NCBI RefSeq assembly: GCF_024296665.1
Contig: NZ_CP100762.1
Coordinates: 744,001 to 808,000, forward strand
Source of the DNA: Salinilacihabitans rarus
GTDB taxonomy: Archaea; Halobacteriota; Halobacteria; Halobacteriales; Natrialbaceae
Direction: 5' to 3'
Length of the DNA: 64,000 nt
This document shows, piece by piece, positions 43,726-50,565 of the stretch. The translations under genes were made by a program, and so were the position numbers. The notes under the pieces are model-generated. The model was not told the origin of the DNA. It searched no databases and saw only the letters and a program-made list of their open reading frames with translations. The first letter of the stretch is position 1. Every line of letters begins with the position of its first letter.

Positions 43726-45168
43726 CTATTCGTCCGGTTCTGGTTCCAGTTGTTTTCCGGGGAATACTGGATCGCGGTCTGCCTGTCCAGCCTTTCCGAT
43801 CAGTTCGGCACTGACAGCACCAGCGATGTCTGCCAGCATCTCTCTGTGGAGTAGCTCGCCTCCGTGCGCGAACGCAACGATGTCTATCAGACTGCGAAGA
43901 AACGACTGTGTATCGTACGTCAGGAGATCTCTGTGAACGATAATCAGTTCATCGTCGTGTTCGCAGGTCACCATCCTCGATGGATCTGTTGCCCGCAGTG
44001 ATTCCGAAACTTTCGCTTCCCACTCCTCACCCGGTAGGGCAACCCACGAGAACACGTCGTGGCGCAACTCCCACGTCTCCAGTTCCTCATCGTTGAGATC
44101 ATCCTCGCCGACAAACTCGTAGCTGAACGACTCTTTGTACTCCTCACGGTATTCTTCGGCCCCACGGATCGGGTCGCCGTTGACGTCAGAGGTGTCCTCG
44201 ATATCCGGCTTGATTCGGTCCGGAATAGTTACAATCTCATAGCCGTCCGCGCGAGCATTGTCGAACAAGTTCTGACTACGATGCTGCTCGTCATGTGTCG
44301 CCACCACGACGTCCCGTTCCGCGTTCAGAATCTTGACCGCGTGGACCTGCACCGGTTTCCAGTCTAACTCGTCGTGTGTCTCACCCGTCACAAACGCGTT
44401 CAAATCATCGACTAGCCGCGATGCCACAGTCTCTGATTCACATGCTTGCAGGATTTTCTTCACTCGCGTTGAGTACGCTGTCCGCCCCACGTTCGACCGC
44501 TCACGATTCAGTGCGTCGTTGATTTTCTTCGTCGTGTTCGTGATATTGTAACTAAACAGGAAGTTCGGCTCTGACGCCACACGAAGCCCACTCACGAACA
44601 CCGACGCATCCTCAGTCTCAGAGACTTCGTATACGTCACCGAATCGGGTCTGTTCCAGTAGTTCTGCGTCAGTGTAATCAATGAAGTTCTGCTTTGCCGC
44701 CTCGATATCTTCGTCCGTGATCCCGTCCAGCACGACCTCTGTGCCTTTGATATCTTTCTCCGGAGGGTGTATCTCGACGTGAAGGGTCTCGATTTCTTCG
44801 AATCCGTGTTTCGGGGCTTCCTTTACCGTGAACGTGTTGTGCGGTGAATGAATCGTAATGTCGATGCCGTGCCGGTGACAGGTCGCAATTGCGTCCTTGA
44901 TCCCGACGCCGAACTTCCCGATCACTTTGTCAGGGTTGTTCAGCTTCTCTTCGTCTTCGGCTTGGGTGAGATGCTCGTACCGGAATCCGCGCCCATAGTC
45001 TCGGATATGCCATGTGCCGTCGTCGCTATAGATATCAGGATCATCCGTGTCCGTGAGGGCGGCTTCGTCCAAGGCGTTTGCAATGATTTCGCGTGCTGCG
45101 TCTGCTGGCCCCCACGCCTCAAGGACTTCCTCCATATTCAAGTCAAATTCCCGTGTTGAAGTTGACAT
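43726..45168 (-). CDS. GHKL-type ATPase
   Basis: A 480-residue protein with a Bergerat (GHKL) ATP-binding fold in the first 160 residues: the N-box AREIIANALDEAAL, G1 box WHIRDYGRGF, and G2 box IGKFGVGIKDAIA. These are the motifs of MutL, Hsp90, topoisomerase and MORC ATPases. The following 300 residues have no recognised transducer; they include VHAVKILNAERDVVVATHDEQHRSQNLF and AHGGELLHREMLADI. Such stand-alone ATPases occur in several anti-phage systems. It is monocistronic, and no kinase or topoisomerase partner is adjacent. Confidence 0.82.
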   Translation of the reverse strand: MSTSTREFDLNMEEVLEAWGPADAAREIIANALDEAALTDTDDPDIYSDDGTWHIRDYGRGFRYEHLTQAEDEEKLNNPDKVIGKFGVGIKDAIATCHRHGIDITIHSPHNTFTVKEAPKHGFEEIETLHVEIHPPEKDIKGTEVVLDGITDEDIEAAKQNFIDYTDAELLEQTRFGDVYEVSETEDASVFVSGLRVASEPNFLFSYNITNTTKKINDALNRERSNVGRTAYSTRVKKILQACESETVASRLVDDLNAFVTGETHDELDWKPVQVHAVKILNAERDVVVATHDEQHRSQNLFDNARADGYEIVTIPDRIKPDIEDTSDVNGDPIRGAEEYREEYKESFSYEFVGEDDLNDEELETWELRHDVFSWVALPGEEWEAKVSESLRATDPSRMVTCEHDDELIIVHRDLLTYDTQSFLRSLIDIVAFAHGGELLHREMLADIAGAVSAELIGKAGQADRDPVFPGKQLEPEPDE

Positions 45169-45604
45169 ACCAATCTGGTCGCTATACAGTCAGATAATAC
45201 TAATTATCGGAACGGATGTCTGAATCGTACTGTTATGAGGCAGCCTTTATTGAATCCCTATTCACGTCTGGTGAGTTGCTGAGAAGGCAGTCTCTCACTA
45301 AGGGAGATCACGTCCGGAGCGTATTCCTGATGATCAGGATCTGCCTCATCAGGAGTATCACAGGGCACACTGGTAGGTCGTTGTAGTACTGAGTGACGAT
45401 GTGGATTCAGTCACTGCTGGCGTGCGAGATGCTCAGATTTCCTGGGTCGCATTTGATTCATGTGAGACGGATGACTTTCCGTGGCGTGATTTGCGGCCAC
45501 GAGTCGGTGACTCCTCACAAGCGTAATTTCCGCAGCTCTCGACCAGCTTCAGAGTTGCTCTTCCTAGGGAAAGGATCATCATCCAGCTCTGTCACTGTTT
45601 CTTC
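45169..45604. other. Intergenic region
   Basis: A 436-base, AT-richer region between divergent genes. The only structure noticed is a short palindrome TCCTGATGATCAGGA near 45325, with TCATCAGGA repeated shortly after. Frames across it are not protein-like. Confidence 0.45.
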
Positions 45605-46591
45605 ATGCCTCCGGATCGGCTCCGTAGTATCGTTCCGATGTTTGGTGGTGGGACAAGGTACGTTGAGACGCTGGATGTGATTCTTGAGTTCGTTGAAGCG
45701 CATCAGCCGACGACCGACGAACTCGTCGGATGGCATCGGGGCTCATTCCAGAACGTGTCCAGTCGAGACTCAATTATGCGGCGGGTGAGTTATCTCCAAC
45801 AAGCCGGGTTTCTCCACCAGACGAACGACTACTGGAATCTCGGAGATGCTGGTCGGGAGTACGTTGAGCAGGGTGATGTGGCGACGCTGCTGCGAATTAT
45901 GTGTGATCGGAACGTCGGGCTACGGAGTCTCATGTATGCGTTGGCTGCTGGTCCGATGACGCTCGGAGAAGTGAGTGAGCAGCAGCTCGATACACATCCA
46001 GAGTTAGGGTGGAGCCGTGGGGAGACAGATATGGCGAAGCAGCGGGTGAACTGGCTGCGGAGCATGGGACTCGTTGAGAAGCGTGGCGACGAGTACGCGT
46101 TGACGGATGACGGTCTACAGTTCGTTGAGCGTGCGGTGGAGGAGTGGGCGGATTCTGACTGGACACCATCGGTGAGCGATGACGGGATAGTTGCTGGGAC
46201 GTACGAAACGACTGCCCACGCACGGTCGGTCGATCCGGAGTTCCGTGCGGCCGTGTTGTCCCGTCATGACCGGAGGTGCCCGGTGTCTGGGGTGGATCAT
46301 CCCGGCCTGTTGGACGTGGCGCATGTCCTGTCGTGGAGTGACTACCCGGAGTACAGGGCCGATCTTTCGAACGTGTTGGCGCTCAGTAAGACGCATCACG
46401 CGGCGTTTGACCGGGAGCTGTTCACGATTGACCAGGACTACCGATTGCGTGTGAATCCTGAGTTCGAGACTGAGAGTGACGTGTTACAGCGGACGATTAT
46501 TGACCGCGAAGGGGAGCGAATCTCGATTCAAGAAGAGAGCCTGAACCCGCAGTACGTCACACAGCACAATTCATCGCTTGCGTGGCTGTGA
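45605..46591 (+). CDS. HNH nuclease with two winged-helix domains
   Basis: A 328-residue protein. The N-terminal half holds two winged-helix-like units: TTDELVGWHRGSFQNVSSRDSIMRRVSYLQQAGFLHQ and GPMTLGEVSEQQL with AKQRVNWLRSMGLVEKRGDEYALTDDG. The C-terminal half is an HNH nuclease: CPVSGVDHPGLLDVAHVLSWSDYPEYRADLSNVLALSKTHHAAFDRELFTID, with the His, Asn and His residues in place. From there to the end (LQRTIIDREGERI, HNSSLAWL) it parallels the HNH protein at 21994, so the same nuclease module carries two different recognition modules. An ATG 11 codons downstream (45638) is a possible alternative start. Confidence 0.82.
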   Translation: MPPDRLRSIVPMFGGGTRYVETLDVILEFVEAHQPTTDELVGWHRGSFQNVSSRDSIMRRVSYLQQAGFLHQTNDYWNLGDAGREYVEQGDVATLLRIMCDRNVGLRSLMYALAAGPMTLGEVSEQQLDTHPELGWSRGETDMAKQRVNWLRSMGLVEKRGDEYALTDDGLQFVERAVEEWADSDWTPSVSDDGIVAGTYETTAHARSVDPEFRAAVLSRHDRRCPVSGVDHPGLLDVAHVLSWSDYPEYRADLSNVLALSKTHHAAFDRELFTIDQDYRLRVNPEFETESDVLQRTIIDREGERISIQEESLNPQYVTQHNSSLAWL

Positions 46592-46676
46592 GAGCGAGTA
46601 TTGGTGGTAACACTGAGCTGATCAGAGAGGTGGAGAGAACGTCGCTCTTGCCGGTAAACGTGCGAGGGATTTGTCG

Positions 46677-47108
46677 TCAAAGGTGGTCGTTGTACCAGGC
46701 GAGTGTTTCGCCATATTGGAGTCCATCGGTCGGGGTCTCGATTGTAATCGTGGCGTCAGCGTCATCGAGCAGCGGGATTAGTTCGTCGTAGTAATCGCGG
46801 CCGGCGTGGAACACCAATTGCGTTCCGTCTGTGAGCAACCCATCATCTTGGAGCTGAGTGTAGACCGTTTCCGACCAGTCTCGTTTCCGTTCGACCGATG
46901 CGCCGCTTAGAGTGTCGTCGTATGGCTCGATAGGTTCGCCATCGGGTTCGAGCAGGCCGTGTTTCGCTGAGAGGATGTACCAGTCATCGTGATTTGCTCT
47001 GGCGTACTGTCGTGCTTTCCTGAAAAACGCAGATTCGTCATACAGGTCTTGTGGTGGTGCTGCGTGCTCACGCTTGCTCTTCGTGCAACTCAAGAGACCA
47101 ATTTCCAT
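46677..47108 (-). CDS. DUF6884-like protein
   Basis: A 143-residue protein of a small family related to YaaA: it opens with IGLLSCTKSKREHAAPPQDLY, then SAFFRKARQYARANHDDWYILSAKHGLLEPDGEPIEPYDDTL. The S-C-x-K-x-K and S-A-K-H-G-L-L blocks are the family signature. The biochemical role is not established; related proteins are linked to base modification or oxidative-stress genes. The ATG at 47108 has a GTTTATTTC box about 27 nt upstream. It is downstream of a PD-(D/E)XK-like gene on the same strand. Confidence 0.78.
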   Translation of the reverse strand: MEIGLLSCTKSKREHAAPPQDLYDESAFFRKARQYARANHDDWYILSAKHGLLEPDGEPIEPYDDTLSGASVERKRDWSETVYTQLQDDGLLTDGTQLVFHAGRDYYDELIPLLDDADATITIETPTDGLQYGETLAWYNDHL

Positions 47109-47175
47109 ATGGTGCACGGTAGCGCTGGACTGAAATAAACCCGGGTGGGAATCGCCCAGTAAATCACCTACCGCA

Positions 47176-48423
47176 CTAGTTTGAGATGGTGTCGTGCTCA
47201 ACGGAGTGTTCTAGTGCCCACTTGTTGGTGAGGACGGCGTCTTTGTCGTCTGTTCCGCCATGTGTGAGGAGTCCGATGTGACGGAGGTGGTATTTGAATT
47301 GGAAGTGAATGCCGGATTTGTACACGGTCGGATCCGTAAGGACTGATTCGTTGATTTCGCCGTCGGCGGTGAGCACGTCTTCACGCCGGGATTGGGTGAA
47401 GAACACTTCGACGGTGAGGGGTTGGTTGATGCGGGAGGCTTCTCGGGCGACGGCGTCGATGGTTGCGGGGTTGATGCCGCGTTGGTGGAGGCGTTCGAGG
47501 GCTTCGATGATGAGTTGTGTTGGGTCGTACTGGATGGCGACTGAGCGTGCGAGTTGCGCCCAGCGGGGAGCAAGTGTCGTGAATCGGGTTGACCGGCCTT
47601 TCCACGAGTCGAATTCGTTGAGGGCGGCAGCAACGGTCCCGTGTTGGGCACGGGCGAAGCGGACGACTTCTGCACCGAGGTGCGTGAGTGTCTCTCCACC
47701 GGGCTGATTATCGACGAGACCGAGAAGGATTGCCCCGCGGCGACCACCTGAGACGCTGTTGATCACGTGTTCGGAGTAGATGTCAGCGGTGTCGCCATCT
47801 GCAGCGAGGGCGAGTGCGTACCCGAGGTAGTTCTTCGGATGGTTCACCGGGAAGCTGCCTTCGGTAAGTCGGTGCGTCGTGGCCTGAAATCGGATGGCGT
47901 CGATAGTAGTGGAGAAGTCACCGACGCCGGTGATGCGGGCAGGTTCAACGAGCGTTGCGTCATGCGGGCTTTCGACACCGATGACGCCGATGTTAAGATC
48001 GCGGGCGAGGGCACGTGCCTGGTCAGAGATGCTCTGGATGGGGGCGGCGACGTACCCGATGTTAACTTCGGACAGGTGGCCGTGCGCCTGGTTGATTCCG
48101 GTTCTGACGTCGGCGGCGCTCGGGTCGGTGTTGTGGCCTTTCGCTTCGATGACGGCGACAGGGGTCGTCGCGGCGTCAGCGTTCAGCACTTCGAGAGCAG
48201 GCATCCCCACGCCGAGGAGGTCAGGCTCACCGTCGGCAAGACGAATCGTGTTGTATGGTGCGAGACGACGACGCAGATCGTCCGGGATTTCCCACCCGCC
48301 CCACGTCGGCTTGGTGAACTGGGTTTCAGTGACAGCGTAATGGTCTGGGCTCGTATCCAGATCAGGGTAGAGAGTGTCCTTTGCGGCAGCGAGAACGGTG
48401 GGTTCGGTGAGAGTAGCTGCCAT
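47176..48423 (-). CDS. Probable PD-(D/E)XK endonuclease-like protein
   Basis: A 415-residue protein. Residues about 60-100 contain GEPDLLGVGMPALEVLNADAATTPVAVIEAKGHN, the P-D and E-x-K signature of a restriction-endonuclease-like fold, followed by a helix and QAHGHLSEVNIGYVAAPIQSISDQARALARDLNIGVIGV, which completes the fold. The C-terminal 150 residues have a winged-helix character near the end (FQFKYHLRHIGLLTHGG, DKDAVLTNKWALEHSV). The ATG at 48423 is taken as start; two upstream codons in frame give little extra. It may process or restrict DNA; the target is unknown. Confidence 0.75.
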   Translation of the reverse strand: MAATLTEPTVLAAAKDTLYPDLDTSPDHYAVTETQFTKPTWGGWEIPDDLRRRLAPYNTIRLADGEPDLLGVGMPALEVLNADAATTPVAVIEAKGHNTDPSAADVRTGINQAHGHLSEVNIGYVAAPIQSISDQARALARDLNIGVIGVESPHDATLVEPARITGVGDFSTTIDAIRFQATTHRLTEGSFPVNHPKNYLGYALALAADGDTADIYSEHVINSVSGGRRGAILLGLVDNQPGGETLTHLGAEVVRFARAQHGTVAAALNEFDSWKGRSTRFTTLAPRWAQLARSVAIQYDPTQLIIEALERLHQRGINPATIDAVAREASRINQPLTVEVFFTQSRREDVLTADGEINESVLTDPTVYKSGIHFQFKYHLRHIGLLTHGGTDDKDAVLTNKWALEHSVEHDTISN

Positions 48424-48526
48424 TGCTACAGCCGTTCTCAACCTGTCGTCATTAAAGTGGGCTGTGCAGGACGGTTATCGACGCGAGTACAGGCCCTGAT
48501 TCGAGTGCAGAACGGTGAGAGGAGCG

Positions 48527-48838
48527 TTACTTGTCGTTCGGGTCGTAGATCTTCCGGATCCACGCGCCTTGGGCGAGCTTCAACTGTATCTCTTCGCCGG
48601 CTGGCCAGAGGTTGTCGAAGCCGCCGAAGACGTAGCCGCAGCCTTCGTCGAGGGTGATGTCGTCGTTGAAGACGACGCAGGGGCGTTGGACGTCGCCGCG
48701 GTCGCTGTTGCCGAGCATGACTTTCTGGTGTGGGGTGTGGCTGTTGAGGTCGATGGTGTAGTTGACGAAGGCTTTCGTTTTGATGAAGCCGTTCGTGCCG
48801 TCGAACTCGTCGATGTGGAGGAACGGTGGGCTGCTCAT
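48527..48838 (-). CDS. Hypothetical protein
   Basis: A 103-residue protein with a beta-rich pattern: FLHIDEFDGTNGFIKTKAFVNYTIDLN, VMLGNSDRGDVQRPCVVFNDD, CGYVFGGFDNLWPAGEEIQLKL. No family recognised. Its ATG overlaps the stop of the zinc-ribbon gene by 4 nt (ATGA), so the pair is translationally coupled. Confidence 0.65.
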   Translation of the reverse strand: MSSPPFLHIDEFDGTNGFIKTKAFVNYTIDLNSHTPHQKVMLGNSDRGDVQRPCVVFNDDITLDEGCGYVFGGFDNLWPAGEEIQLKLAQGAWIRKIYDPNDK

Positions 48839-49221
48839 CGGTGCTCACCTCCGCGGATGACGGTGACTTGCCCGCAGGTTTGGACGGCGGGTTGTGGTTC
48901 TCCGCAGGTTGGGCAGCGCGTGTCGGTGATCGGGTCTACGAGGTCGTCGCAGGCGTCGCACATCACGAGGCCGGTCGTGTTGAGGCGACCGTCGTTGATG
49001 AGGACGGTTCGGAGCCAGCCGTCGCGGACGAGCATGAGTGCGTCGACGGGTTCGTAGAGGCGGGCGTGGCTGCAGCGGGCGGCGGGAGCGTCGACGGGTT
49101 TGGCGGCGCGCCAGGCGGCTTCGAGCGGGCGGTCGGTGGTGAAGCGTTCGTGCCAGCGGTCGCGGGCGTGCTGTTTGATCGGCGGGAGATACGTCTGGTC
49201 GAGGTTGGTGTAGCTGGACAT
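48835..49221 (-). CDS. Zinc-ribbon hypothetical protein
   Basis: A 128-residue protein. The N-terminal part, IKQHARDRWHERFTTDRPLEAAWRAA with RLYEPVDALMLVRDGWLRTVL, has the pattern of small RelE/BrnT-like or DUF4258-type folds, but that is weak. The C-terminal part is a zinc ribbon, MCDACDDLVDPITDTRCPTCGEP. It is the first gene of a two-gene unit with the 103-residue protein. Role unknown; toxin-like function would be speculation. Confidence 0.65.
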   Translation of the reverse strand: MSSYTNLDQTYLPPIKQHARDRWHERFTTDRPLEAAWRAAKPVDAPAARCSHARLYEPVDALMLVRDGWLRTVLINDGRLNTTGLVMCDACDDLVDPITDTRCPTCGEPQPAVQTCGQVTVIRGGEHR

Positions 49222-49843
49222 TGGTCGTAGGAGCCGCGTGTGGTGGTGCGTCGCCGTTTCAGTGCCAGTGGCTGCTTAGGGGGTGTATCTGCGCTGGCCA
49301 GTGTTGCCACTGGGCGCGGTGATACGAACTGGTGTAGAGACCCTGCGAGGTGAGCCGTCGAGAGGGATGGAACTCTCTGGGGGGAGTGTCGAAGGGTCTC
49401 TAAGGGGCGTCGCTGGCTAACGACGAGAAGCGATGCGTGAACCTCGCGCGTACGATGGAGTGTACATCGAAGCGGTTGGCTGGGTCGAAGCCTCGAAGCT
49501 CGCGTGCGTAATGGAGTACCCCTTCGTAGGTGAAGCAGAGTCTTCGTGAACTGGCCACTTCTGAAGAGGAGTTACGAAGGGGCCAAGTTGGACACCTTGC
49601 TTGACGAAGGGCTGGCGAACTCCGCGCGTTAATTGGCAGCCGGGCCGTCGTCCCGCCTTATGGCGGAACCGACGACCGACGACCCTCATCCCGCATATTG
49701 TCGCAGGGAATACTTAAAGGAAAATCACTCATAGACATTCCAACTCCCTAATATAATTACCACCGAGTATTTACCGGCAGAGGAAGGGGGTATCTATATC
49801 CGATGAGACTTCGTTAGCGGATGCAACGGGCAGGTAGCCGCAG
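49222..49843. other. Intergenic region with inverted repeats
   Basis: This 622-base region holds no supported gene. Short hairpins occur: CCAGTGTTGCCACTGG at 49298-49313, and GCCAGTGGC at 49264-49272. Around 49440-49530 two related 20-odd-base segments occur (CGCGCGTACGATGGAGT and CGCGTGCGTAATGGAGT). A region near 49545-49600 can fold with CTTCTGAAG and GGCC arms, so an unannotated RNA is conceivable. A 38-codon plus-strand frame (49433-49549) and a 90-codon minus-strand frame (49417-49689) are not convincing. Confidence 0.4.
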
Positions 49844-50458
49844 TCACAGTGGGAAGTGATCGTGTTTTTTGAGTTCCCGTTTGACGAGCTGGGATACGCT
49901 GTAGAGATCGGATTTCGAAACCTCTTGTTCCTCCAGCAGCGTTTGGAACTCGTCTTGTTCCAGCATCCGCGGCGGGAGTCGGTCGGCATCGAGATCCGGC
50001 AAGGCCTCCTCAGGGATCCGATTGAACCGGTCCCACTCGACGACGACTTTGATCGTGGCGAGAGCAACTTTTGACAGGCGTTTCTGCCGACCGAACCGAT
50101 CAAGATTCATCGTCGTCATCGCGGTGACTGCCGCTTGTTGCTGATGAGCGGGGAGATCGAGAGCCGAGCAGAACGCCTCCGTCACACGAACCTTATCACG
50201 GACTGCCTCACGGGTGCTGTGATTGCCGTCGGAACGATGCCGGCCTTCATTATGCCGAATGAGTTTCTCTACCTCTCCGCCAGCACTACCGATACCGACG
50301 CGAGTCTCACCAAACGGATCGTACCCCGAGGAATACGCATCCGGGGAATGGTCGCGCTCCTGTTGACGGGAGGGCTGGAGCTCTGGAGTTTCATCGACTT
50401 GAGAACCGTCTGTCTCCTCTGACTCAGTTTGATCTCCGGCGGTGACTTTCTCACTCAC
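49844..50458 (-). CDS. Hypothetical helical protein
   Basis: A 204-residue protein. The first 80 residues are polar and probably disordered. The remainder is helical: DKVRVTEAFCSALDLPAHQQQAAVTAMTTMNLDRFGRQKRLSKVALATIKVVVEWDRFNRIPEEAL, then DEFQTLLEEQEVSKSDLYSVSQLVKREL. The helix pattern vaguely recalls cyclin-like or helix-turn-helix folds, but no family is assigned. It lies downstream of the MrfA-like helicase gene on the same strand, 107 bases beyond its stop. Confidence 0.65.
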   Translation of the reverse strand: MSEKVTAGDQTESEETDGSQVDETPELQPSRQQERDHSPDAYSSGYDPFGETRVGIGSAGGEVEKLIRHNEGRHRSDGNHSTREAVRDKVRVTEAFCSALDLPAHQQQAAVTAMTTMNLDRFGRQKRLSKVALATIKVVVEWDRFNRIPEEALPDLDADRLPPRMLEQDEFQTLLEEQEVSKSDLYSVSQLVKRELKKHDHFPL

Positions 50459-50565
50459 GACTATGTACCAGCTATAAACAAAACAACTACCAGGACACCC
50501 TATAATTCTTGCTCGGCCTGATTCGAAGGCAGACCCCGGCCCTCCCCGTCGTACTGCAGGAGTGA

